NCBI GenBank assembly: GCA_023055505.1
Contig: JALIRH010000139.1
Location: 62,001-126,000 of the forward strand
Direction of reading: 5' to 3'
Length of the DNA stretch: 64,000 bases
Source: Callipepla californica brunnescens
Taxonomy: Eukaryota > Chordata > Aves > Galliformes > Odontophoridae
The position numbers were made by a program, and so were the translations under genes. Under the pieces are notes generated by a model that saw nothing but the letters and a program-made list of their open reading frames with translations, did not search any database and was not told the origin of the DNA. Below, piece after piece: positions 20,923 to 35,846 of this stretch (positions are counted from its first letter, which is position 1; every line of letters starts with the position of its first letter).

Positions 20923-23900
20923 AAGTGAAAATATTTAAGGAATACTTCAGAGGATTATGGAAACGTCTACATGTGTCCTCACTCTACCCTCACACTCCTA
21001 CCCATTCTTAGCATGTTAGCAGCACACACAAAACCAGTATGCAAGGCATTAGCAAATACATAGTCCAGTTACACCATTTTAGCAAAAGATGAACTTTACC
21101 CTGCTCTGGATTAGGTAATAAATATATCAGTATTAAGAAGGAATATGCCATTTCAAGTGCTGAGATTTTTCTTGGGTTGTAAAAAAGTAGAAAAGATCTA
21201 TTTGGTTCTTTGTTTTGAGCTCCTGTGTTAAGTACAAAATTATTTCCTCCACTAATTTCTTGAAGAATTTTTTAAGGATACCTATTTCAGTTTTCTGACT
21301 TGATTTCATCCACATCTTCACAGTACTAGAATGTCCAAGACTAAAGGTGATATTCTAAAAGCATATGATCTGTTTCATCTGTCTGATACCACTCTGCATT
21401 TGCATCGATAGCAGTGGAAACATTATTAATCCATTACTATGAGGGTCTTAGTGTTCCACAAACCAGAACTCTTACAGACATTCACCTCATAACTAAGACT
21501 GTGTATTTATAGAGTTCTGCTGCTTCTGTGTAATAAATGTAGTTTGCAACAGTTTTACTTAGTAAATTTTTTTAAGAGAAACATCAAATAATAGTAGAAG
21601 ATGACTTTGGTTTTTTTTTGCTGTTTGTTTGTTTGTTTTTTAAAAAGCTTCATAAAATTTAATCTTGCCATCAGAAGCTAAAGCTGCTTTATACATCTGT
21701 TAGTATAGGGAGTAGTGTTCCCTAGAAGTTTTTGCATTTTAGAGAAATATATATGATTTCTAATTCCAATAGGATATTCTAATTTTTCTCATTTTTTTCT
21801 CTCTCTTCTTCACGGATTATCACTTTCTTTTCAGTTTGCATTTTTTCCTCCCTAACTTGTTCTCATTTGTCTCATTTTTTTTCATCTGAAATGGAAGCTG
21901 CTGAATTTTCAGTGTTTGCTGCCGTTGTAAAGCAAATTGGATTGGTTTAGTTGTTTTTCAGTGAATTCACTTATTTGCCTTCATCTTTCTCAGTGTCTCA
22001 GATTTAGATAGTGCCTTTACTGACTCAGCCTCTGATGACAGTTTGACAATGGCACTTAAATTAATTCAACACATTTATTTTTATTTTCACAAGTGTTATT
22101 AAAGCAGGACTCCCCAGATGGGTAAATGATTAAATTCTTCTGATCACAGGCCAAATTCTAATCAAAATGGCACCTACATAATTGCACCAAAACCAGCGAG
22201 TATCTCAGCAAAACTTAAATTTGAGTCCTGATGTTTGTTCTAAAACCATGGATTCACGCACAAAGCATTTTAGTATGTTGAATCATTTCAATCAGAACAT
22301 TTGAGAGAGGAAGGGAATATATCCATATTTTACAACTGTTTTATTTGACAGGAAGAATTGTAGCAAATAGATTTCTTTGCTGGGATTTGTCAATTTCTTA
22401 GAAGGAAATAGTTCCCAAAGTACACTTAAGTTTAAAGAAGGCTCCCAGGACATAAAGTTTAGAACTTGTCAGATTTCTCCCTTAGCTGAAAACTTGTCTC
22501 CTTATTGATCTCTCTGTTGACTGCAGCCCAGGAAACTGATACTTGCAGACACGGGGGCAAGGCCAGCGAAGCTTGGAGCAATCCAGGTCTTGACAATGTC
22601 CCCTCACAGGAGACAGTGAATGCTGCTGAGGTTGAGAGGAAGGAATTTCTCAGAACTGGAGAACCAGCAAAATCCATCTCCTAATACAGCCTTGTATCAT
22701 CTAATACGGTCTGTGGTCCAAAGATCCAAATCAACCAGGTGGCATATTCTTCAAAGTTCTGTCATGTCTAATTTTCAAGTGAGCTTCGATTGCTCCACTA
22801 AAAATCTTCATACCATTCCCCATCCAACTTGTGCTCTATTAATTCCTACAGTATATAATTATTTCCAACACAAAAGTTGTTAGCAACAGGAGAGGCCTGG
22901 ATAATGGTAGAATGACCTTGCACAAGATAATTTTAGATTAGAACTTTGTTTTCATTTTATTTTTCAGTATTTCACTTCTTATGGTCATGATGATGACCAT
23001 TCACTTGAGGAAAGAAGTGAAAATAAAGGCTATCATAATTGAAATTAAATAATATTATAATAAATAGGCTTGGAAAGTTTGTTCTTTGAATAGAGCTCTT
23101 TTTTGAGAGAGCTCTTTGCAAGGACAACTATGGTATACCTATAGCCAGGCATAAATCTGGATAGAGGTCCCCAGAGTAGCATTACACAAAGCTGCATGCT
23201 TGCATAGTGCATCACTATGCTATGGAAAAAATCTCCTAATCTTCTCATCAATTAGCAAAACTTCATCAAGATAACTAGGTTTATTTCTGATTGAATGTCC
23301 TTGCAAATCTCTTCATAAACAAGTTCCCCAAGTATACTTTGTGGATCCCTCAAAAACTTAACTTAGAAGACATGAATGGTGATAAAACACTCTGACATGT
23401 GAAGAAGCTCAGATCAAGCAGAAGAGACAGCACTTTATGAGCCAGTACTGTGACATCTGCAGTGTGGGCACAGTCTGTGCATCTAGAAGACAAGCATCTG
23501 CTATTTCATGTCCCCACAAGCACTCTTGGACTCAAACTCACCAGGAAAGGTGAACTAAGTCATAGGCTTTTTCCAATTCCCCCAATTTGGAATGTGCTCT
23601 TTTAGGGTGGACAGAGGCAGAAATCTTGGTCCTTCTTCTGTGCCAGAAGAGAAAGAAACAGAGAGTTTCTTGGTATTTAAGATATAGAAGCATTCCTTCA
23701 ACCAGGTCCATAAAGTTGATTACTTTAACTTTAGTTCAGAAAATAATCCTTAGAGACTTATTTCTCTAATTGTTCCTTGAACGTTTTCCACATCATCTGA
23801 TATTACTCATCTCTGTACAAGTTCTTTTCTGAATATAGAAACAACTTTCCAAATCTAGACTACTAAATTTTCATCAGAAATTCTGCTCTGACCTGTTTAC

Positions 23901-26900
23901 TGCTAGATAACATCAAATATTATCTAATCATGAGTCTGATGCCACATTCATTTGTTGGTTTTGTTTGTTCTTTCTGCAAATATATGTTGATTTGATGACA
24001 GCTTCTTTCAGTGTTTTTTCTCCAAGAATTTCATTGAGATGAATTAACTAATGGAGAACCTGAAACATGAAACCCAGCATTTAACTTTCATCAAAGGCAA
24101 AAAATCATAGGCACCACCACTAGTCTTCACAGATACAGAAAAAGGACATGAAAAGAAGTTCTTAAAGTCATGTTTTAGCTCTTTCATTTTTTCCTTCCCT
24201 TTATCTTACTGAAAAGGAGCAGATGGGGGGAAGTAAACTGTGCCATCTGGAAGACCTAATGATTATATAAAAGGACAAGTGTCAAACTTGTTCAGCACAA
24301 GTCCATTTTTGCCAGTTGTCAGCATCAAATCAATCAAACTCAACAAGGGCTATATTACATTGAAGATAAATTATTTTGAAAATATTTATTTTGATCTGAT
24401 TTTTCAAGTATCATGAAAACTACACAGTTATTCTCAGAAATTGGTAATAAATACATTCCTTCTTTACCTTTCATAACACAGCAAATTTTGTCTTGATTTT
24501 TCCTGTAGTGTGTTTAACACGTCACTCTGACTTCTAGTTAAATTTCCATTTGTAGCATCATAATCTTTTTATATAATGTTAATTATACTTTATTTATGAG
24601 TAATTCAGAACTTGTTCTTATTCCAATCAGAAATGGAAATATGGCTCTTGTAAATCATATTTTGAATGGGAATTCAAATCTCTTCATAGTTCTGTAGCTT
24701 TTCAGTGGTGTCTGATCCACTGGCTCCTGTTTTGAATAACTGAAATTATATACACATTATACGTATAGTATGTTTTATGCACGTACATGTGCATATATAT
24801 GAGCGCATTGTACATTGAATGAGACTATATATAGAATGACCTTTGCCTGAGTAAATTTACTGTCTTATTTTTACATAATAGTAAGAACTGGTAAAGCATT
24901 TGATTTTAATCTTAGAATTACATTAGCAGGCATTCTTGATTTAAATTTTCCACCAAATGACTTTTAAGCATGTAATATTCTCTTGGCATACTGATCAGAC
25001 TAGTAATACAGATCCCAAACATCCAATATTTCCCCCAAAATAAACAACATGTATCAACCTTGGATCATAGATATGAACTCTGGGAAATCATCAGCACTGG
25101 TGTTGTGAATTCAGTTTTTAAAATGTGTGGTTTTTTGTTTTTGTTTTACTTGTGGTTTGATTTTCCTACATGCCCTGATGTAAACATATTTCAGGTCTTC
25201 CTAATCGTGTTCACTGGTGTGTTTCTACTAGTCTTTAAAAATAAAAGAACAACTGGCACTACACTGGCCAAAAAGCTCACAAAAACAACAATAACAACAA
25301 AACAGTCCAGTAATTCTTACTTTAAATTTAATGAACAATGTTAGAATAAATTACCATCTGTCCATAACATCTCTAGGCATCTATTCAAATGCTTTTCCAT
25401 TGTTCCATTTAAACTTTTACACATTTAAACATTTAAACTTGTTCACAAAAGCACAGTATATGTCAGAAAATTTTTAATTGGGATTCTAAGTGATATTTGA
25501 GCTAATATATGTATAAATATTTTCAAAATCCCAACCAGTTATTCTCTTCAAACATACAGCATGCAGACACTACTGAGTTTCTTGGTAAATACACTCAGTC
25601 CATTTTGCCATCTTTCACAGAACAATTTTGTTTACAGTTGCAAAAAAAATTCTTATAAATGTTGGACCAACATAAGCTGATACTTTTCAATATATAATGC
25701 AATTCTTTAGGCTTCTTTTACAAGTTGTCTCTAACTGGCTTTTGTCAATTTTCTCTTGTAGTCCTCAATTTTCTTCTGTGTTTGCATGTTCCTGTGGATT
25801 TGTGGTTTGTTAATCCAGTCAGCTGTGGCCTCCTCATACTTTCCCCACAGAACTTGTAATTTGTTTTGTTTCTACTATGCAGTCTGGCAATTTTCACAAC
25901 ATTCTTTTCCCCTAAATATACAGCGGGAGTTTGTAACTTCTTCATGTCTCAGACTGTCTCCGTTCTGCCCCATCACTATCCAAACAGACAGAAACCAAAT
26001 GCACCCATGAAATTTCTTGTTTGCTCATAATTATATTTAGAATATTATAATAAAAATAGAATTGCATAATAATAATAATTGCTCGTATTATTCTCATTTG
26101 ACATAATTGTTGCTGCTCATCTTCATTTTTAGTATCTTTGTGAAAAAACAATTTTGGTATAAAAATGCAGACAGTTGGAATATGCACCTTCTCATCTGCG
26201 AGTGGAAGAAGCTTGTTAGATTTCTAACTTGGTGTCCCAGTATATTAGAGAAGTAAAATTTGCAATTAAGAAAGCAAGTTTTTAACTTAGTCTACATCTA
26301 CTACAAAAAGCCTGAGAAATAGACATACTTTGCAAAATAATCCTAACCATTTATATTCTCTGCCTCTCAGAAGGACAAGGCTGATACTTTCAACTGTCTG
26401 GAATTAAATTATATTTAAATCTGTACTCTGAATATGTCACAATTATGTTACTTAATAGCTTGAAGACGTATAAAACTTCATGGCTCCCAACTGGAGTTGA
26501 TAATAGACTGTAAAATTAGGCATGATATGTATCATGCAGAACATGAATATTGTATCAAGCACTGTCTGTATAATAATGTGTTCTGTTTACTTGCCTTCCC
26601 ATTTCATGATTGGTTTTCAGTAACTCTGACCGCTGTTGTCTTCCCACCTGACTGATATCCTTCACACAAATTTAGTATAATTACTATGTCCTTGCTACAT
26701 AATTAGAATAATTTATCCAGAATTGTGATATCTCTCCTTCAGATTTGTTTGCAGCATTTTCTAGTTTTTATTGAGTTGATGATCTTACTATGAGAAATAT
26801 ACACACATATATATAGTAAAGGCTACAATGTGAATTTAATGTAAACCATGGACTTGACAGAATTTCCAACTGTACATAATCCAGTTCTGACATGAGTGTT

Positions 26901-29802
26901 TGGTTTTAAGGTTAATAGAAATTTATTTTCAAGTAAAAAAGACTCAACAAAAACTGTTAGTGTACAGCTACATTAATAAAGCCCAGTTTCTTATGAACTT
27001 GCTTTCTGTGCCAGTAGTCCTTTCCTCAGTTTCACTCCCTTACATTCTGCAGTATCTCAGATATCCAGATTTAGAAATTACTGTTGTAATTGACTGACTG
27101 GTTGTCAGTCCAGATGGCCTCTGAAGTGGGAGATTCTGTAAAAGCAACAATCTTTTCATTCTGTTTTGTTATCTGATGCTTACTTGCTCCAAAATAATTC
27201 AAATATGTTTTTTCTACCCATGATATGGGTCATAATCTGCCAAACAAAGGCCAGCTAAGCATTCCATATAACTGGATGAGAATCTTTAAGTCATGGGTCA
27301 AAGACATTGATTGATAGAGTTAATGTTGGCCACAGAAAACCTGCATTTCTCAGAATGATTTGGACTCACATGTTCATTTCTTCTTAGGTTCCCAGGTTGT
27401 ATTATGATCACACTGTAACACATATTCTAATGTTAAACTTGTGCATTACAGTATCTGGGGTTTTCAATTAGTCAGGCAGTGGTCTGCCAGTGTTAGATTA
27501 CATTCGCATCTGAAGAAGTTTCAATGAATATTTTAAGGAAGATTTCATAAGCTCTTATTATCAGTACATTGCAAAAACCTAGAAATAGTTTAAAACTCTT
27601 CTGTTGTCCATTATTGCTGTAGTTTTAATTTTTAATGCTATATTTCAAAAAATAAGCTTTTATATAAATGTATGTATAAAATTACCATATATATATACTA
27701 TATATATTAAACTAGCACAGCCTTCTGTCATTCATTCACTTAATTCACTCATTCTTGTTTCTTTTAGCCTTTTGGGCAAGTCAATTTCATTTTTTTTTTT
27801 CATTAATTTGCTATAAACTCCTATATTAGGGAATAAAATGACTCACTAACATGAACAGAAAACTTTTAAGTAATTTCAGTTGGAATAGATTTTACTTGCT
27901 ATGTGTCAACTGCAAATCTTTCTGTGGCCTCCAATTTGTAAACTTGAGATCAGGTCCATGTACGAGGGTGCCAGGAGTATCTGAACTTATGCAAATACCT
28001 ATTAAAATCATTGCTATGTCTAGTTTGGCAGTTTGGTGTAGGTATTCTGCTAAAAGTGAGACAGAAGCTGTATCAGAATGAGACAGAAAATTCTCAAGCA
28101 AATTTGGGAGCTGACTTTTGAGTTAGGAGTGTTGACAGGAAAAGATCTGTCTGGCAATGATCAATTGTTTCCCTAACAGTCATAGAGCAAACCTAAGCAT
28201 CTTCAGATTTTGGCTGAGCAGGAAGTATGCTCAAGTTTTGTTTCCCCAGAGACATTCTAATAATGCAGATCTGGTTCTGACTTAAATCTAAAAGTGCAAG
28301 AGGTGTATTTCCATGCTACAGGAATGTTATAGCAGAATCTGTTGCCCATGAAAAGCTTCCACTCAACATAGTAGAAATTTAAAAAATTATCTGGCAAGAT
28401 TATGACACTGTCAAATCAGAATATAAATTCAACTCCAAACGACTTTTAATTTGGATTCAAAATACTTCCTAGGAAGTAAAAGAGGTACTGCTGCAAGGTA
28501 GTGGACTATTTTTCCTCTCATGCATCTGTGCATTTTTCCTTTTTTATTTCTCATCTTTACTTCAGTTGGGTTAGCCAGATAACTAAATAGCTGTGATTAA
28601 CATTACTTTTGAAGGTGTTCACATTTTTTTGTTAGTATATTGTGCTAGTTCTTTAGCACCAAACAAGAAATTCAGATTGTGGTAGGAATATGATCAGACA
28701 AAAGGTGAATGACAGCTTTTTCTGAAGTGTAAAACTCACTCAAATTTCCGTTAAATTATTCTAACCTTATCAGCAATTTCAGTTATTTCCATAGACTTGG
28801 CTCATAAATATTGCATGTCTAACTCGGAAATTAGATTTCCATTTTCAACACCTGCTGTGTGCTTGACTTAGTGCACTAGCTGGATTCTGCAAGTATGGAA
28901 TACTTACAGTTAGAATTGTTACCCATGGCCATTTTTAAAACAGGATTAATGCTCATCCTTGTTTTACTTTTTCTATAAGATGATTTCAGTTTGTTATTAA
29001 GTTTGAAGCATGTTTGGAACTCTCACTTTATTTTTGTTGTTCTTACAATCTAATCATGCAACTATATTCCTCGCTTTTCCTTTTAAAACCAACCTATGAT
29101 TTTCTTGTCCGGCACACGTTGTTTCATAGCAAGCTTGTTCATGACTCTTTTCCAAGATGTAAGCATTTGCATTTCATGGTGTTGTATGTAAAGAGGCTGC
29201 AGAGAATTCAGCAGATATTCTGAAAACATATGTACACCAGAGGACATTTTTGATCATTGCAATTACATATGGTTGCATTCAATTATTCGTGGAAGCTCTG
29301 AAACAATCATTATGTATTTTGATTACCAGATCTCAATAACTATTTTAGTAAGATAGACTGATACAGGGCCAGATCTGCTGTCCAACAAGACTGGCAAACC
29401 TGGATTTCTATTCAATACACAGCAGGGATAGAGAAACAGTACTAACATACTGTTTTTTTTCAACACTGTGACACAAAAACATGTAAATATTGAACAACAT
29501 TCCCTCAACCTTCATAAACACACAATGAATGAAGCACAGCATCTTCTCAGTGATACCTGCAATGAACATACCTTTCCCAGCCTTCTGCTACCCTTTAGTA
29601 TAAGGCTGAGGCCTGCAAGGGCAGCACAGGGGCCTTTGGTAGCATTCTTTCAAAGTTTCAATTGCCCTGTCAGTAAATAAATGATCAAGAATGCATACTA
29701 TATCACTGCATAGGCACATCAGTGTCTACCTTGTAGCTTAAAGCAGCCTATGGTTTAATTGTCAATTTGAATACATTAGGAAATTTAGCAAAATTAAAAT
29801 GT

Positions 29803-29827
29803 GTTGTTGTTGTTGTTGTTGTTGTTT
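29803..29827. repeat. (GTT)n microsatellite
   Basis: Eight GTT units. Confidence 0.95.
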
Positions 29828-32084
29828 TTAATATATATTAACCATGATCTATTTATTAATTTCAAAGTCATACTAATTGGTTATTTTTGTCAATTTTAAA
29901 AAATGCAAACTGTAACAACAAAATTAAACTTAGTATACCAGCTCTCTCTTTACTATAATGTATATTCTAATCTTTGTTTTCCTCTACTATCTTTTGCTAC
30001 TCTCTGAATTTGCAAAAGCAATGAATTTAGAAATAGATAATAATTGAAATAACATATGACATCTTTGTGCAAACTGTATCATCCATCAACCACAAATCAG
30101 CAGATTTTCTTGTGCGTAGACACTTTTTTGTGAAGTAGCCCAAGTTCCGAAAAACAGAATGTTCCAGGCAACAAAATCATACTCTGAAATGGACATAAAG
30201 AGATTACCATTAATCTGCTCCCAAACTCTTGCTCCCTGTCTATAATTTGTTTAGCTAACTGGTTCTCATTGGCTTTCAGGATGAGAAGGTTACACTTTTT
30301 ATAAGCAATCTGTAGTTGCTCTGTAAGCATCCCTACCTGCTCAAAGAAAATCTTCTGCCTGACTTAACCTTCAGATAAGCAAGGCTTATCTTGCTGCATG
30401 TCAGAAGTTTTTTTTCTGATATTTGAGTATTTTGTCAATATGGGAAACCTAGGTGGCAAATTCTGAAGCGCGTGAATTTCTCTCATCATGTATGATAGCA
30501 ATAAAATGCAATTTTTAAATGCCACTAAACAATAAAGCAAGAATTTCGTTTACGTACTGCTAATCTTGTTGGGATTCTTTTTCAGACTCATGAAGAAATT
30601 TGCTTAATGTCTTAAGATACATTTGACATGCCTGAAACACCCCTTCAGATCTAGTTCCAGTTTATCAAAGACTTTTTGTCCAGAGAAATGCACATTATTG
30701 GATGATATGCTGAATCCCCTTACACATGTCAAATGGCAGCAAAGATCAATATGTGGGCTCCTAAGTCAAGCCCCTAGCTTGCCTTGACAATTACAAAATA
30801 AATAGCATTTAGTGGCATGTTTGCTGTGTTAGATGTTTTATTATTACAAAAACATAGGTGTAGGTGCAGTTTTTAATCTTTATCTAGTATGTTAGTAACA
30901 AAATTTCACTGGAATGGTGACATGTGTCTGATAGACTGATAAATAATATACCTCCTGTATGTTATGATCTCTTAGTCTGAATTATAGTGTTCAAGCTTTC
31001 AGATATGCACTTATGGTTCTTCTTTTCTTAGTGTTTCAGTAGTGTTAGTATCCACAGCACTATGCAAAGCCTCAGCTGTTAATCCTCAAAGTTGCATCAT
31101 GCATCAAGGCTCCTCATCCATGTTACAACTCTGGAAAATAGAGGCATAGATAACATGTCCAATGAGTTCAGTTACCTAGATTCCAGTGTTTAATGAAATC
31201 TGTTTCTGCAGACTTAAAGAAGTATGAGTTTAGCATACTGCTGGGAGCAGAATGAAGATAAAAATGCAGTTTCCTACCTCAGTCTTAACTAAATGCATGT
31301 AGGAGAGACATAAGTGTCTGCAGCCCTCAGAATGGAGACTGGATGGCACATCAGTTTTGCTGGGGCATTTTCATTTGGAGCCCATTTATCATCTGTGTTA
31401 ATTTCTCCAGATTGTGCTAAAGGTTATTATTGTTATAGATTTTATGCTAGTTTCAAACATTAATCAGCAGAGACATGGCACTGAAATTTTCCTTGTAACT
31501 TCTGCATATTTAATATCTTGCATGACATATGTATATATCATTACTGACTGTTGATAACAACTGAGAAGGAAATATATAGCAGACACAACCAACCACTATG
31601 TTTAGCTCTTGATTTGTAAGTTTTAAATGGCGTCCAAATGCTAGAGATGGGAACAAAGCATATGTAGCTTTGTATTTTGCATCACTGATAAAAAATTTAA
31701 AATTAACAATTACTTTCATTTACTTAGTCCAAAATGAATATCTTAATTTAGGTTTATGAATTCCTGAGATGTGTTTTCATGCCATACTAAAAATAAATAT
31801 CAAAAAACACCCAAACACCTTCAAGAAAACTCAAGTCGCTCTACTTCACAGAACTTTCTGAGTTAAAGACAGTGTGCTTATGCCTTTGCAAGGTAGTCTG
31901 CCCAAAGACAAGATAAAACAAAACATTGTGGAATACGTGAAAACAAATTAATTCACTGGAAAATCTATTACACATCATTCTTGGAAGGCATCTTCTGCAG
32001 AAGAATTACTCAGAAACATTGTGCAAGGACCAGTGAAGAGGTCTCAGTAAGAGATGGAAACAATGGGAAGATTTTATGTTTTTA

Positions 32085-32705
32085 TGTCCAACCCACAGCC
32101 CAGAGGCCAAAAGGGGCCTTTAACAGCTAAGAATGCAGCTCCACAAGATCATAAAATTTTAACACTATTATGTGATTTCTAGTGATATTTCTCAGGAGTT
32201 GACTGCATGTAGACTCAAGCACAGGCTACACAGGTGACAAGGAACACTGTGGAAGGGTGGGGGATGCACAGTGCAGTGCTGTCTCCCATCTCTCAACACA
32301 TACACTTAATTGAATCAGAATTCATGTGCATTATACATTACATACATTTGTGGTATTGGCAAGTAAAATGCAGTGATTCAGCAACATTAACATTAACATT
32401 TCAACCTATATACATTTCTGCATCCCTGTGAAAACATACTTTTTTGTTATTAAACAGGTGTGTAAGATTTCTTATTTTATTATAAAACTTGAGTTTGTGT
32501 ATAAGTTAATATCTTCATTAGTTTCACAGAAACACAGTCAAATATCTCACTAGCATTATGTATTTGTTGCCATCTTTTTATGTTTTAATAAAAAACTGTT
32601 AAAAGATAAAATAAATTTTGTTAATTTTATACTCTTACTATGGCCCAAGACAATTCCTCTTCACTCAGTGCAGCCTGGGCAAACCATAAGTTTGGACACT
32701 CATGC
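32085..32705. mobile_element. Possible nonautonomous hAT-type DNA transposon
   Basis: The left end has ATGTCCAACCCACAGCCCAG. The right end, reversed, reads GAGTGTCCAAACTTATGG followed by a CCCAGG block, resembling the GTGTCCAA...GGCCC ends of Charlie-like hAT elements. No 8-bp target duplication was found and the internal part is featureless, so this is tentative. Confidence 0.3.
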
Positions 32706-34724
32706 TTTACACTGTTGGACTTCCCAACCTGACAGCTAAAGATTTGATATTCAGTACAAAACAACAGTGAAGATAAGCAAAAGTATTTGTCATATTAAAT
32801 CAATGCATAAAACAGAAAGAACATTCCTTCACAAAAAGCAAAGAAAAATATTATTTGTTTTTCTGTACAGTTTTATAACGAAAATATTAGGACCCCGTAG
32901 ATCAATACAAATGAAGTTAATTGAGAGATTCACAAGGACTTTGACGTTATACTGAACTGATGTTTTGTGGACAGGCTTAGCGGGTGGGACTCAGTCCTGT
33001 TTACATTATCCCAGAAATGACACAATTTATTCTTGACTTATGCTCTCCTTTTGTCCACTGACAAAACCAGGTAGGCTTATGTGGAAGGGAAAATCCCCTT
33101 CATCTCACTTCTTCACAATGATTGTGAACAGAAAAGTAGGAATGGAAAACAAGACAACACAGTTGAGGCACATAGAAATTAAGAGGTAGAACTAGCCAGG
33201 CTAGCTGGTGAAGCTATGGTGCCTAGGGAGACACAAAGCATTGCTGAGATGCAGTGTTTACAGAAAAAGTTTCACAGTTCCTATTTGTATTACATATTTA
33301 TAAATTCCTGAAACTCAATTTTATAGGGTTTTTGATTAATGGCTGTATTGCAGTTCAGCCCCAAACCTATTGAACTTACTGTACTGGAACTGAGCAAGAC
33401 ACTCTCAAGCCAAATATGAACAGTACTACTAGAGAGTGATTTAATGCTGCTTCACTGCACAAAGGCATTACTGTGCTGGCTCTGCTTATTGTACATACAG
33501 AAGGAGGGCCTCTTAGAAGCTTACTTAAAACCAAAGTCAAATGTGTGTTTATCTCAGATATCTCCATGGCAGAAGAGGTAAAGAACAATCAGAAATGCTG
33601 TTCTTTCTCCATCACTTTTAAATTAAATTGAGTGCAGTTCTTCAAGATTTGCCGACACCTAGAGAAAATTCTACAGACCCTTGTATTCAATCCCAGAGCT
33701 GGTATGTGAGAACAGGATCACTGGAAATTTCATCTACCCTCTTACAATCAAACCTTGTAAAAAATGAAACAGAGGATTGGTAATTGCTGTTTAGAATTCA
33801 GATCTTCAGAAAATTTAAGAAACATTTGTACTCCCTTTGAAAGTGTAGAGCTTAATACAAAAAAATTCTATTTTATCTCATTTCTTGCTAAATTTCTAGA
33901 TCATGTATAGTAGAAAGATAAAGCTACATGTAACATTTGAAAATGCTCAGACTCTTTTTCTTAAGAAAATAGCCACTTCTTCCACCCAGTGCATAACTAT
34001 AACAATAATAATAATATCAAACAACCCACATTCATATAAATTCTATTAATTCTAAAACTGAATTTGTAAGTGAAAAATTAATGTTGAAGGGTTTGTTGTT
34101 GTTGTTTTCAATAAAAAAAGATTTTCTCCTTTAGGAATATGGCATTGTGATTTTAAAAACAACAAACAGTTGCAAAGATGTCAGCTTATTAAACAGACCC
34201 TGTTAAAAAATAATAATGATAAAATAAAATGTAGAGGTATTGGATTGCTGATATTCATTTAATTATGCTGCTGCAGCTTATTGGTTTTGACATGAAGACA
34301 AGGTTTACTCTGTTTTTAAAACAGAAAATGATTACAAGTTGCTATGGCTGTTTGCATTTGGTAGAATGTCCTTTATTGTTGTACCTAAAATATTATACAT
34401 AGGTAGTAAGTATGATCTATTTATGACAAAATTATGTTTTTTTGTTTTTAGTTTTTTTGTTTTTTTTTGTCTTGCTATGACTAGTTTCCTTCAGTAGTGA
34501 TCATTCATGCTTCCAATTTTCTTTGAGCTTTGCAAGGTATAACAGTTGCATTTTCTGACTCAGGGCATTACTTTAAAAGATAACTTATTGGAGAACTAGT
34601 GTATTCATTCTCCTGCTGCAGAATTGAAGGTTGCAAAGTGGATTGGCCACCAATCAGCCATTACAGCAGTCAAGTTCGAATAGAAATGATAAACTGTGAA
34701 AATGTTGCCATTTTAATGGGGAGG

Positions 34725-34790
34725 AGGGAAGGGAAGGGAAGGGAAAGGGAAAGGGAAATGGAAAGGGAAAGGGAAAGGGAAAGGGAAAGG
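34725..34790. repeat. (GGGAA/GGGAAA)n purine tract
   Basis: About 66 bp of G/A repeats: a GGGAA array passing into GGGAAA, broken by one T. Confidence 0.95.
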
Positions 34791-35454
34791 TGCAATCTGT
34801 ACAATGTTAACTCTGGTTAAAGTGGTACGTTAAGGAGAAACAGCAGAAGAATCAAGAATATATTCATATATCTAGAAACAGTAAAGGTTTTAGACTCAGA
34901 TACATTTCCAGGCTTTCTAGGCTTTCAAAGAAGAAATTGTTTGTATTTGTGTCTTTCAAAAGTATTATCAGTCAGAGTGGAGAGAATTTGTATGAATGCA
35001 GTATACAGAAGAGCATTCACGCTGGGTAACTGACCTACTCACAAATTGGTATTACTTGCTTTCTTGGATGTAGTTATCTCTGTGAGTAGCAGGGGACGGA
35101 AGGGCAAAAAAGGCATGAGGAACCACATTCTTCCATTCCCAGAACTTAAATCTCTTCGACACAGAACTTAGACGAATTATGTAAAAAGATGACAGTCCTC
35201 ACTATTTGATATAGCTGTGGGCATAGTGGACTTAGAAGATAAACTCCAGTATCCACTATCCTGAAATACTGTATTACTGGATATATGAGGGATTAGGGAA
35301 TACCAGAGGGACTGTGTATTTTCATCCTTACTCATTAAGTAATTCTGAGTAGGTATTCTCAAAGCATTCCCCAGTGTTTCCCACAGCTTTATCAGTCCAG
35401 TTCCATCTCACCAAATGGAGACAGAATGACTCCCACTGATTTCATTTGGAGATA

Positions 35455-35846
35455 GATTAGGACACAGGTCTTATGAGGAGCATCTGAAGGAACTGAGATT
35501 GTTCAGTCTGCAAAAGAAGAGGCTCAAGGAGAACATCATCACTCTCTTAAACTACCTGACTGGAGGTTGTAGCAAGGTAGGAGTTGGCCTCTTCTCCCAG
35601 GTAAATAGTGATAGGATGAGAGGTAGTGGCCTCAAGGCCATTACCAGGGGAGGTTCAGGTTGGATATATAAGGAAAAATTTCTTCTCGGAAAGCATGGTA
35701 AGGCATGTGAACAGGCTGCCCAGGGAAGTGGTAGAGTCATCATCCCTGAAGGTTTTAAAGAAGAGGGTAGATGTGGCAGTGGGTAACATGGTTTAATGGG
35801 CATGGTGGCGATAGGTTGTGTGGGTTATAATTCTATGATTATACAA
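35455..35846 (+). mobile_element. CR1 LINE 3' end (plus)
   Basis: CTTATGAGGAGCATCTGAAG, AACTACCTGACTGGAGGTTG, GTTGGCCTCTTCTCCCAGG, GAACAGGCTGCCCAGGGAAG and the terminal ATTCTATGATTATA follow the standard CR1 3' consensus order. Confidence 0.95.

Larger units (their letters stand above)
20923..35454. other. AT-rich unique DNA of the spacer
   Basis: Frames are under 95 aa and without recognisable motifs. Only simple repeats and the doubtful hAT element were seen. It may be intronic or intergenic. Confidence 0.6.
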
